Shown one piece after another: positions 36,344 through 44,930 of a stretch of DNA of 64,000 nt. This DNA is from Actinernus sp. WN-2022 (Eukaryota > Cnidaria > Anthozoa > Actiniaria > Actinernidae). The notes under the pieces are model-generated. The model saw nothing but the letters and a program-made list of their open reading frames with translations, searched no databases and was not told where the DNA came from. Both the position numbers and the translations under genes were made by a program. The DNA is taken from assembly GCA_030867875.1 (NCBI GenBank), contig JAOWCC010001501.1:17513524-17577523 (forward strand). Reading direction: 5' to 3'. Within the stretch, counting starts at the first letter, position 1. The number at the start of each line of letters is the position of its first letter.

Positions 36344-36482
36344 GAAGGGCTGTGTGCAAAAAGGGCGTAAGTGACTCTTGATCACATTCTAAATTCTCCT
36401 TCAATTTCTTTGTTTTCTAAGAGAGAATTTAGACCGTGATCAAGAATCACTTACGCCCTTTTTTGCACACTGCAGCCCTTCA
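36344..36482. mobile_element. MITE family GAAGGGCTGTGTGCAAAAAG, copy 2
   Basis: Arms GAAGGGCTGTGTGCAAAAAG / CCTTTTTTGCACACTGCAGC with interior ATTCTAAATTCTCCTTCAAT in inverted copies. Flanked by ACTT on both sides, a possible 4 bp duplication. Confidence 0.75.
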
Positions 36483-36651
36483 CTTGTAAGCTACATTGTA
36501 TACATGTAAAAGTTTATTTAAATGGCCCCTGGTTGCAGTTTGTTCAAAAAGTGGGACAGTGGTAATTAAAAGTTAATCAAGGCTACTAGTTTGCTACTGC
36601 ATGGTTACAAATAAAAATTAATGCTTATTTTTGTTGTTTTTTAACTTGCAG

Positions 36652-36728
36652 AAATCCGAACCAAAAGAATTCCAATATTGTTTTTTGCAAACAAAATGGA
36701 CCTGAGAGATTCTCTTTCTTCTATCAAA
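36652..36728 (+). CDS. ARL6: ARL6 exon 5 (guanine-specificity motif)
   Basis: Acceptor ACTTGCAG and donor GTAAGT; 77 bp, phase 1 to phase 0. Encodes [20 protein letters not shown] with the N-K-M-D box that reads guanine. A 17 kb intron separates it from exon 4 and a 25.4 kb intron from exon 6. Confidence 0.95.
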
Positions 36729-37004
36729 GTAAGTGAGGCAAATACTAATTATCTATTTACATTAGTAATTACATTAGTAATGTTATTATTTTAATAATTA
36801 ACAGTTGAACCTCCTGTAAGCTTGGGGATGCTTAGCCTATATTTCCATATAATTATAATAATACCATATATCCTACCGCAATGTTAACCACAAAGGTTTT
36901 GCCAGGCTTCTTACTCTGGAGTCATAATGGCCACCATTTTGGAAAAAAATAACTGAGTAGAAGGCTGGGGATGAGGCTAGGGTACACTCTTACAGGCACA
37001 CATA

Positions 37005-37280
37005 CATGTACATGTCCCCCAACTGGTCATGTCTGCATACCGCCACACCATGCTAACATGGAGCATGTGTACTGTATGCAATGTCGGCCACAGATTGGCC
37101 AACATACATATATTGGCCAACCCTTGTTGGGGGCACACATACAATCATGTAGATACATGTACATGTAGGTAATCCCTCAACTGGTGGTGTCTGCATACTT
37201 CTACACCATGCTAACATGGGGCATGTGTACTGTATGCAGTGTCAACCACGGATTGGCCAACAAATCGGCCTACCCTCCTT
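37005..37280 (+). repeat. Direct tandem duplication, about 155 bp period
   Basis: The block CACCATGCTAACATGGAGCA ... GTACTGTATGCAATGTCGGCC at 37041-37090 is repeated at 37200-37250. An inverted relative (GGCCAACATTGCATACAGTA) lies at 60200-60240 on the other side of the intron 5 insertions. Confidence 0.65.
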
Positions 37281-38286
37281 GACTGACTTGGGTTGATTTT
37301 TTTTCCACCTGTTTTTATCTGTTGGCCAAATTATTTATTTTTTAGTGGGTTGGTGGTATAATCAGTATAAGGTGTTGGTCATGCATGTACAGTACCGCCG
37401 GGAATTATAGGGACATCCGACCACGGAAAAACCTCGTGCACCAGACGCGGAGCTGCAGTACGGCGCCGCGGTCACCGCACAAATGACCGCGGTAGTTTTT
37501 GAGGATGCCACGGTTGCAAACTGAGGTGATAAACCGAGGTGCTTGCCACGGTGCCACAATGGAAATACATGTACGTTGTTAGCAGTCTTCGTACTTGAAA
37601 GCTTTGAATGTGATGGATGACAAACAGCTTATGCATTGAGCCTAATCACCTATGGCGCGTTTTCAGGGTCAAAATTAAAAGTGTTCCATTCGCTGCTCTC
37701 GAAGTTAAATGTCAACCATTTTCTGTTCAGGAAACTAAACATAATCGTTTCTTTGGCTTTGAAACATAAACTTTCGGCGTTTTCTGATAATGGAAATGAT
37801 GTTCGACATTTTCTGTTCAGGAAACTAAAACATAATCGTTTCTTTAGCTTTGAAACACAAACTTTCGGCGTTTTCTGATAATGGAAATGATGTTCGGCAT
37901 TTTCGCAGTTTGAAAATAATACCTTTCTTCACTAAACTTGCGAGTGGCTTGTTCGGCTCTTACGTTACTCTTGTTGCATTGTATGGTTCTCTGCTGGTTT
38001 GCAACCCAAACATTTCCGCATTTGGTTTTATGAATGTGCATGTTCTGACTGACACGTTATTGATTTCCGGTGCTCTTACACACCCACGCTTTCCAGATTC
38101 TCTGCTGAAACTTTCGGCATTTTCTGACTTCAAATTTCCAACAGGCGTTCCTCGTATACCCTCATAGACACTAAAATCTCTGCGAAAGCCTGGTAAGGGC
38201 TCCCTGTGGTAATGCCCCAGCCTTCGACATCGCGCTCGGCTCACGGCGAGGAACGCCTGGGACTAGGCTGTGGTAAGGGATTTTAA

Positions 38287-38732
38287 AATGGACGAACGTG
38301 AAAGGTTATTTAGCTATCTTCGCCGTACTTTAATCGACCTATCAAGAAGGCTTTCACAAGATACTGTCAGTGAAGATGTGGCAGACTATGTCCTGTTTCG
38401 TCTGGAGCAGATTGTAAGGCATTTGGTGCGACTGGCGAGCCGAATAGCGGGGATTGAGACCATACAGACCTCACTGAGCAGGGTCATCCAAATTCTTTCG
38501 GAGGCGGAAAGCGGGAGCTCGTCCAGTCACCGAAATGCAGTTGCCAGTGGCTCTCACTGGGATGGTCGGTAGACCAAGATTTGAGATTCCTCGAGAACAG
38601 CTCGAGTATCTCATCGAGTTTGACATTGGAATCCCTGACATGGCCAGAGCCCTTGGTATAAGTGTGAGATCATTTAAAGATCATTTAAATTTCGGGTTGC
38701 TGGACGGCTTTCCACAACTTATAATTTGTAAA
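38287..38732 (+). pseudogene. Transposon HTH protein, truncated by Polinton insertion
   Basis: Frame 38287-38560 starts MDERERLFSYLRRTLIDLS. A shift near 38535-38550 moves to a second frame reading GMVGRPRFEIPREQLEYL, then MARALGISVRSFKDHLN, a helix-turn-helix region I associate with cnidarian/fish transposon proteins that carry an integrase-like core downstream. The core is absent: coding stops where the Polinton begins, and no continuation is seen after 54821. So it carries one frameshift plus truncation. Confidence 0.55.
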
Positions 38733-38966
38733 AGTAGTATAGGCGGAGTTAAAATTATACCACTTTTTCTTGCACAACAAAACTCAAAAAGTGAATTCAG
38801 AAATTCATTTTTGAGTTTTCTTGCACAACAAAAAGTTGTATAATTTTAACTCCGCCTATACTACTAGGGGGTAACTAAGGGTCATTCAAAGTGTCACTAG
38901 ACATTCTTGTACATAAAATCCAACTTGATAATCCTATTAGAGATATGATTACATATAGTTATATCG
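38733..38966. repeat. Polinton left TIR with terminal palindrome
   Basis: The first 133 bp (38733-38865) are themselves a palindrome: AGTAGTATAGGCGGAGTTAA is mirrored at 38846-38865. The remaining 101 bp are unique TIR sequence ending TATAGTTATATCG. Within the palindrome, a 12-mer TCTTGCACAACA occurs in direct, not inverted, orientation in both arms. The TIR is 41 bp longer than the right one. Confidence 0.9.
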
Positions 38967-38967
38967 A
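38954..38967 (+). promoter_or_regulatory. TIR-borne promoter motif TATAGTTATATCGA
   Basis: The motif lies 11 bp upstream of the ankyrin gene start and overlaps the inner edge of the TIR. The identical 14-mer precedes the polymerase gene (54554-54567, minus strand), and a third copy is in the right TIR. Related TATA-rich motifs precede most other genes. Confidence 0.55.
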
Positions 38968-38978
38968 TCTCTTTCGCT

Positions 38979-39971
38979 ATGGATAATGTATCGTGCCTCC
39001 CTCTAGAAATCTTGACTAAGATCGTAGAGCATGCAGGTCCTACGTCATTCGCAAGCATCGCAAGGACATCGAAGCGCCTAAACGGTGCCGCATCTCTCGC
39101 GCGCTACAAAAACGTAGACCAAGAGTTCAGTAAACAAGTACTCACTTTCGGTCTTAAGTCTACTAACGACGGTGGTGAGCGAGACGGCTTGGTCAAGAAG
39201 TTCGGCATCCCCAAGGAGGAAGACGGTTACGGCCCGCTAGTTTACGCTAGTGAACGTGGCCACCTCGACATCGTTAAGTGGCTCGTTACGCACTTCCGAT
39301 TCACCACAGAAGTAGACGTTTATCGTGTTCTACAAAAGGCCTCTGCGAATAACCATCTCGACGTAGTTGAGTGGCTCGTTAACCACTTTCAGTTCACCAT
39401 AGAGAACGATTGCGTTTATGATGCTCTACGAGATGCCTCTGAGAATGGTCATCTCGATGTAGTTGAGTGGCTCGTTAACCACTTTCAGTTCACCATAGAG
39501 GACGATGATGTTTATGGTGCGCTAGTCTGTGCCTCTGAGGATGGTCATTTCGATGTCGTTGAGTTGTTCGTTACGCACTTTCGATTCACCGCAGAAGGTG
39601 TAGAAGTTGGATATTTTCTAGTAGATTCCTCTGCGAATAACCATCTCGATGTAGTTGAGTGGCTCGTTAACCACTTTCAGCTCACCATAGAGAACGATTG
39701 CGTTTATGATGCTCTACGAGGTGCCTCTGAGCATGGTAATCTAGACATCGTTAAGTGGCTCGTTACGCACTTCCGATTCACCACAGAAGTAGACGTTTAT
39801 CGTGTTCTACAAAAGGCCTCTGCGAATAACCATCTCGACGTAGTTGAGTGGCTCGTTAACCACTTTCAGTTCACCATAGAGAACGATTGCGTTTTTGGTG
39901 CACTAGTCTATGCCTCTGAGAATCATCATTTCGATGTAGTTAGGTGGCTCGTTAAGCACTTCGAGATCTAG
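38979..39971 (+). CDS. F-box plus ankyrin-repeat protein
   Basis: 330 residues. Residues 5-35 (LPLEILTKIVEHAGPTSFAS ..., KRLNG) fit an F-box. From about residue 84 to the end, eight ankyrin-like repeats of 31-32 residues follow, each with the core HLDVVEWLVNHFQFT or similar. Known F-box/ankyrin proteins of large DNA viruses join host SCF ubiquitin ligases; a similar adaptor role here is inference. First gene after the left TIR, 12 bp from its end, so probably driven by the TIR motif. About 150 bp of repeats 1-3 (39270-39415) recur almost identically at 39760-39905, indicating recent duplication or gene conversion. Confidence 0.8.
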   Translation: MDNVSCLPLEILTKIVEHAGPTSFASIARTSKRLNGAASLARYKNVDQEFSKQVLTFGLKSTNDGGERDGLVKKFGIPKEEDGYGPLVYASERGHLDIVKWLVTHFRFTTEVDVYRVLQKASANNHLDVVEWLVNHFQFTIENDCVYDALRDASENGHLDVVEWLVNHFQFTIEDDDVYGALVCASEDGHFDVVELFVTHFRFTAEGVEVGYFLVDSSANNHLDVVEWLVNHFQLTIENDCVYDALRGASEHGNLDIVKWLVTHFRFTTEVDVYRVLQKASANNHLDVVEWLVNHFQFTIENDCVFGALVYASENHHFDVVRWLVKHFEI

Positions 39972-40184
39972 ATAGACCGGTGTATATCCGCCAATATGCA
40001 CTCATTCAAGACCCAAAATTGTCACTAGACATTCTTACACCAAAAATCCCAACTTGAAGTATATGTTAAAGGAATGATTATTATACTGTATATCACCATC
40101 GAATGGTATTAGTATATATTCTTTATTCCACAATACTAGCTTACGTTATCATCTTAGTACGCATTAATACCATACAGATCGAAC

Positions 40185-40652
40185 ATGTCGAAGAAGAACT
40201 CGAATGTAGACGCCACAATGCCTGAGACAACTTGTGATTGGTTGATGAGAGGGAAGGACACGAAATGCCCAAAGAGGATTTCGAAGACATCGAAGTTCTG
40301 TGCCCAGCACAACTCCCAAATCTCAAAAGGCTGTGACCCATTCATACCATGCTCGAAGTGCGGTAAAGGATGTCGTACTAGTTACGGGCTTTGCTCAGGA
40401 TGCGACCGTCTCGCCATCAAGAAGAAGTGTCCCAGTGTCTATGTAAAACGTGCTAAGAAGTCCAGCAAGATGCTAGAGGATCCAAGAAAGGAGGAACTTG
40501 CAGAGCCAAACGTGGTGGAACCGGAGGAGTCTGCTGAGGTAGCATTGCCCGCGGAACCAAGAGTGCTGGAACCAGAGGAAGGTCTCGGAGAGTCTCTCAA
40601 CCATGCGCTCAACGAGGTGTTGGCTGCCTTGAGGAGCGAGAAGGACGATTAG
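40185..40652 (+). CDS. Cys/His-rich protein with acidic tail
   Basis: 155 residues. Residues 17-80 contain nine cysteines and a histidine in C-DWLMRGKDTKCPKR, FCAQH, CSKCGKGC and CSGC clusters, suggesting two zinc sites and nucleic-acid or protein binding. Residues 100-155 are Glu/Pro-rich. I do not recognise the family. The N-terminal Lys residues and start context (GAACATGTCG) support the ATG. It is followed by a poly-A/poly-T hairpin and then the TFIIB-like gene. Confidence 0.7.
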   Translation: MSKKNSNVDATMPETTCDWLMRGKDTKCPKRISKTSKFCAQHNSQISKGCDPFIPCSKCGKGCRTSYGLCSGCDRLAIKKKCPSVYVKRAKKSSKMLEDPRKEELAEPNVVEPEESAEVALPAEPRVLEPEEGLGESLNHALNEVLAALRSEKDD

Positions 40653-40662
40653 GAATAGCCAC

Positions 40663-40740
40663 GAAAAAAAAAAAAGGAATGAAGAAAGTCGTTGCGTGAC
40701 CCTCTTCATTCTTTTTTTTTTTTTTTTTTTTTTTTTTTTC
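40663..40740. terminator. Poly-A/poly-T hairpin between transcription units
   Basis: A run of 12 A, then GGAATGAAGA, a loop, TCTTCATTC and a run of about 28 T form a long stem. A related structure (A-run, GGAATGA, TTCTTATTC, T-run) lies at 49864-49923. Possible roles are 3'-end formation or insulation of neighbouring units. The T-run length may be an assembly approximation. Confidence 0.45.
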
Positions 40741-40771
40741 TATTAAACATATAAACATCTATAGTTGTATC

Positions 40772-41776
40772 ATGGACGAGCTAGTCAGATTGTTTGGTCC
40801 TGGAATTCGTAGAAGCCTGAATATCAAACCACAAGTGGAACATATTAACGCCAGTGAAACATGTCCTGATTGTCTCTGCCCCTTTGAAATACAAGGAACG
40901 GAATTCGTGTGTCCCACATGTGGCCTTGTTTCCGAGGTTGAACCATGTGAAGAAACGAAGGTCGACATCATTACTACTCGACTGCGTATAGTAGGTCCGG
41001 ACGGATTTCAGTATCAAAGTGATCTAGACCGCGCAAAACCAAAGCAAAGCGATAACACGGAACTACAACGACGAATGCTCCTACGAGAACTACAAGCATA
41101 CAACACTATTTACAAACAAAGTTATGACCTATCGTTCCCTATGAACACGTTAGGAATCGTAGCCGACGCATTTATCCAAGTAATGAAAGTTTGTCTCAAG
41201 CGTAGCGATGCTAAGAAAAATATTTTAGCTGCTCTACTCTACCATGCATGCATACAATGTGGGTTCGTCCGATCTAGAGGCGAGGTTGCTCGCTTCATGC
41301 AACTAAACGACAGAAGCATCTGTAGCGGAGAGGTCTTTATACGTTCTCTGTATAACGACGATAAGATTGATGTAGACTTGGATGTCGAGCGCATAGTTCC
41401 TCACATTGCAACGACTTTCCTTAAACTCGATCCTCAAGGAGTACCTATAGACGTTCAACAAATAGTCCACGAGGTTGTTACTACAGCGATAGAAAACAAT
41501 GTAGGTCCCAAATCAATACTTAAGACGAAAGTTGTTGGAGCAAGTTATGAGGTGCTACGTCGCTTAGGATCGTCTATGTCTCTTAACGATGTCGTTAAAC
41601 GATGTGACATATTTGGAAATGCGGTCAAGCGTTTTGTCAAGGAGTTGCTTTCTTACCATTCCCACTTCGAACCAATCTACACTAGGCATGGGCTAACTAG
41701 CAGTAGGACTTGGCAAAGTGAAAATGAGAGCCATGTTCGTGCCTTTCATAGGAAACGTCGATTCTTACCCCACTAA
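40772..41776 (+). CDS. TFIIB-like transcription initiation factor
   Basis: 334 residues. A zinc ribbon with Cys31, Cys34, Cys47 and Cys50 (CPDC ... CPTCG) is followed by a linker and two helical regions. The first, around residues 100-190, contains KKNILAALLYHACIQCGFVR and RGEVARFMQL, matching the first TFIIB cyclin fold (ILAALLYHAC-type core). The second, 200-290, contains KVVGASYEVLRRL. TFIIB positions RNA polymerase II at promoters; a copy carried by the element could direct transcription from its own TATA-like motifs (inference). A VLTF3-like viral factor is an alternative. Upstream is CTATAGTTGTATC just before the ATG. The 3' end overlaps the opposing gene by 12 bp. Confidence 0.75.
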   Translation: MDELVRLFGPGIRRSLNIKPQVEHINASETCPDCLCPFEIQGTEFVCPTCGLVSEVEPCEETKVDIITTRLRIVGPDGFQYQSDLDRAKPKQSDNTELQRRMLLRELQAYNTIYKQSYDLSFPMNTLGIVADAFIQVMKVCLKRSDAKKNILAALLYHACIQCGFVRSRGEVARFMQLNDRSICSGEVFIRSLYNDDKIDVDLDVERIVPHIATTFLKLDPQGVPIDVQQIVHEVVTTAIENNVGPKSILKTKVVGASYEVLRRLGSSMSLNDVVKRCDIFGNAVKRFVKELLSYHSHFEPIYTRHGLTSSRTWQSENESHVRAFHRKRRFLPH

Positions 41777-42385
41777 GCTGCCAAGTTTTTCTCGCATTTC
41801 CTTTTGCACTTCTTGCTTGAGTTCGGCTCGAACCCGATCCGGACTTTTTTCACCTATGGAAGTCTCACGACGAATTTCAGATCTCATAATCTCATACTTA
41901 TTCGCTTCGTTCAGGATGAGACTGTATTCGGAGTCAGATATGTTTTCATCGCGTAAGGCCTTCGATACTAGATCGCGAATCGTATTGATTTTCGCCTTTG
42001 CCAACATAGTTGTCCTTTCATGCTTAGAAACCTTCATTCCTAACTTCTTAGCTCCAAGGGTCGTAGATGCTGAAATTAATCCACATAGCCCACCAATAAC
42101 TCCAAGTGGTAGACCAATCACTATTCCAACCCCAGTCAACGCTGCGCCCAATCCAGATCCAGATAAGATCACAGATAGACCTCCAGTTACCACTGCGATT
42201 CCATGAACTATTCCTTGAGAACGTGCATATTTCTTGCGCACACCTTCGTAGTGCCTTTCTTGAACTTCTATGTCCGAAAGCGTGTCTCGGATCGTTTGCA
42301 GTCTAAAGTTCTTTCCAGTGTCTTTAGCGATCTGCGGATAGATACTTGGTGCTGATGGAAACGGTTGAATCGAGTCGCCTTCCAT
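41765..42385 (-). CDS. Glycine-rich hydrophobic membrane protein
   Basis: 206 residues. A hydrophilic N-terminus with a coiled-coil-like QTIRDTLSDIEVQERHYEG is followed by a long Gly/Ala/Val/Leu stretch (about 57-107, AVVTGGLSVILSGSGLGAAL onward). It then has a basic helical tail, VSKHERTTMLAKAKINTIRD. The pattern recalls hydrophobic proteins seen beside Polinton capsid genes in cnidarians and fish (memory, unchecked). It may be a membrane-active virion protein, but no function is assigned. The palindrome GTTATACATATAAC (42391-42404) sits just upstream of the start. Confidence 0.7.
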   Translation of the reverse strand: MEGDSIQPFPSAPSIYPQIAKDTGKNFRLQTIRDTLSDIEVQERHYEGVRKKYARSQGIVHGIAVVTGGLSVILSGSGLGAALTGVGIVIGLPLGVIGGLCGLISASTTLGAKKLGMKVSKHERTTMLAKAKINTIRDLVSKALRDENISDSEYSLILNEANKYEIMRSEIRRETSIGEKSPDRVRAELKQEVQKEMREKLGSLVG

Positions 42386-42390
42386 TGTAC

Positions 42391-42404
42391 GTTATACATA
42401 TAAC
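42391..42404. promoter_or_regulatory. Palindromic TATA-like motif GTTATACATATAAC
   Basis: Lies 5 bp from the start of the 42385 minus-strand gene, squeezed before the stop of the next gene. It resembles the ATAACTATATATA motif of other Polinton promoters. Confidence 0.4.
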
Positions 42405-43064
42405 TTACTCAAGCTTCAACACGTACAGTATGGGTCGACCACGGAAGTCTATCAGATTGCCTTTCTCATCGAGAATTGTCAGACGAAGACTGCTTTGTAT
42501 CGTACCTAGAGCTTTGACATCTAGAGGTTGTAGTGAGGCATACGTCGTTTTCACAAATCTATCGCCTCGGATATGTATTCTACTTAGGACTTTAGATTGC
42601 TTTCCATCTTGAATCGAGAATCTGGAATCCACCACGTCGCAGCAGATATGCGCTATGTCGATTTCATCTTGGATGGACACTTCGTGCATACCTACTTTTA
42701 GTCGCGTAGCGATCCCATCTTTATTGATACCCATCAGTTTGCAGAGATTTCCACTAAGTAGAATCGATTGCTTGACTTCTAGGTTCCAAGCCCTCCTATG
42801 ATGAGGTTTCTCGATTTTTACAATGTTAGCACTAACTGCAGGCGCAAAGAATTGTCGAAGGCTCTCCATAGTGTGGTTTCCCTTAGAAACTGTGTACGGA
42901 AACCCTAGACCTTCGGTAGACCACCAGAAGGTAGCATTCTCTGCTAGGTTCCACCAACTATTCTCAATAGTGACCTCGACTAGTGAAACGTTCTGTATGA
43001 GAATAGGGTTGTCGAAGTAGACAGTATGGTCAGCCAATGTTGTGGTGATATATAAGAGAACCAT
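42405..43064 (-). CDS. Putative penton-like minor capsid protein
   Basis: 219 residues from the ATG at 43064 (MVLLYITTTLADHTVYFDN). The longer frame to 43202 would run through the neighbouring gene's promoter and start, so it is rejected. Beta-strand-like alternation dominates. The C-terminus LGTIQSSLRLTILDEKGN followed by LIDFRGRPILYVLKLE resembles the closing strands of single jelly-roll minor capsid proteins of Polintons and adenovirus-like viruses. Position beside membrane and capsid genes agrees. Assignment is by pattern only. Confidence 0.5.
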   Translation of the reverse strand: MVLLYITTTLADHTVYFDNPILIQNVSLVEVTIENSWWNLAENATFWWSTEGLGFPYTVSKGNHTMESLRQFFAPAVSANIVKIEKPHHRRAWNLEVKQSILLSGNLCKLMGINKDGIATRLKVGMHEVSIQDEIDIAHICCDVVDSRFSIQDGKQSKVLSRIHIRGDRFVKTTYASLQPLDVKALGTIQSSLRLTILDEKGNLIDFRGRPILYVLKLE

Positions 43065-43107
43065 ATTATATGTTGAAGGTATAACTATATATACGTATAG
43101 CTTCAAC
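43065..43107. promoter_or_regulatory. Divergent promoter between penton-like and large gene
   Basis: The 43 bp between the start codons contain TATTATATG, ATAACTATATATACGTATAG and then CTTCAACATG at the + start. The same ATAACTATATATA...TTCAACATG layout is seen at 46025-46061. Confidence 0.55.
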
Positions 43108-44930
43108 ATGACAGACGCATGGTGGCAGTTCAAGTACCTATTTCCAAAGGCTGTAACCGGATGGTTCGACTCTTTCGTGGGTCGGGATGGGGTGTGGAAC
43201 ATTAATTTATTTTTTCACGGGGAAACCTACCAGGTGTACACAGATGCAGGCCTCCCTACGAAGGCAGGTGGAGGTCAGCTAATGGTCTTGCATGGGCGCG
43301 CAGGCAAGGCGCTTGACCTAGCCCTTGGCACCAAAACAGTTTATGAGGGGGTACTATTCGCGCGGAAGCACAAAGGTCTTTCCAAACATGCTTGGGTAGA
43401 AGCTGAGGAAAATAAAAAGGTCGCAGCACTGAATGCCAATCTGTTGGTGAAGTTCAAGAAAAGGTATCCACATGCAGATCTTCACAAGTTCTATACCTCT
43501 ACGGAAGTGAATGGTCCAGGCAAATATTCGACGAGTATTTGGTTTCGAGATGGAGATTCTAGCTATGTCGTTTACGGCGATGATGTCTCAAAGTTACCTG
43601 CAGTCACTCAAAGACGTATCGATGACGCATTGCAGGGAATGGTTGGTGGTTTCCCATCTACGTTGACACTAGACAGGAGTGCGAAATATCCTATTACAGC
43701 AGTTCCTTCTACTGGACCGGCACAAGATATTGATCTCACTAATCTATGGATATATGCCACCCCAACGAAGAAGTTCAAAGCTGGCGTTCCAAATATATTC
43801 AAGGAGACCGTTGTAAAGCATGTGACAGCAAATGAGTCCTACCATTGGTTACATGGTCCGGATTTCAAGTACTGGCCTCAGCAATTGAATTTTGCAACGT
43901 GGTGTGCAACTTCCGGATGTGGAGTATCGTTGTTTGACCCCACTTTCAAAACGTATCCACCAGTCGTTCAGGGGTTCCTACGATTCCACGTTTATTTCAC
44001 AATACGAAGAATTCTGCATGAACTTGGTGGTGTTCATGGAGTTCCTTTACCTGGCGACTCTGCTTTCAAGCAAATGGATAACCTCTATAACAAATCAGCT
44101 CTTGAGAAATTGTGCATCGAGTTTGGTTTATCTTGAACACCAGATTTCCGATGGCACGGAGGTAGGAATAATGGACTAGAAGATATATTCCTTTTGTACC
44201 CGGGTCCGACAGGATACGTAAACGTCCATGGAGTCCGAAGCTATGACAAAGGTGCAACAACATGGCCTCAGAAATATAATTTATTTGCAGACCAAGGAGG
44301 TAAGGAGGATCAGGGCGATCTTGTGGCCTTCATTAGGAACGATGAACATGAAGGAAAGCAATACAATTGGTTTACACCACCAATCGGAAAGGGTTTGACA
44401 GATGCTGGATTGGGTAGGTTGAATAGATCTGTCGAGGCTTTTGCATGCTTGGTGCTCAAGCCGACTTGAACGAATCCATCATAGATAGCCATAACGTCAA
44501 AGAAAAGTTTAAGAGCTTGGTTGAAGGCGCTATTCTCGTAAACGACTTAAAGAAAAGTTACGATAACTATCTTCTTGCTATAAAGACGACGCATAAGAGG
44601 CTCGATCTAGCAATAGCTATAGGTGTGCGATTATTGCCAAGCAATCTAGTGTACTATCTTGGTAAGAAAGATGGCTATAGGAATCCAATCCCGAAAGCTA
44701 CGAAAGATATGGTGCTAGGCACTAACGACATCAATGCAGAAGTCAAAGGACGCCCACCTCTTCCTATGGAAGGACCACCAGATAAGAAATCGGTGCAACC
44801 TCTCGAGAAACAAGTTCCTGTACCAAAGGCAAAGGCAAAGGCAAAGGCAAAGGCTGTCTCACAACATGAGATTAATCTCGCAGTGACAGCCATTGCCGCA
44901 GCTGGAATCGCATGGACGTTGTTTCGTTAA
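43108..44930 (+). pseudogene. Large Polinton protein, unassigned; UGA and frameshift
   Basis: An intact frame of 342 codons from the ATG at 43108 (MTDAWWQFKYLFPKAV) ends in TGA at 44134. The same frame stays open and equally conserved-looking (WHGGRNNGLEDIFLLYPG ... GDLVAFIRND) to about 44445. There the sense shifts to another frame (LGAQADLNESIIDSHNV ... ) ending TAA at 44928. The three pieces would form one protein of about 606 residues. From memory, similar proteins of about 600 residues accompany anthozoan Polintons, with QLNFATWCATSGCG and an EAFACxxLGAQ-like region as landmarks. The C-terminus has a KAKAKAKAKA run and a hydrophobic helix (VTAIAAAGIAWTLF). Role unknown, perhaps structural. 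Stop readthrough or programmed shifting is possible; decay is simpler. Confidence 0.65.

Noticed and set aside
43065..43202. Longer start for the penton-like gene
   Set aside because: It would include the divergent promoter and the start of the neighbouring gene.
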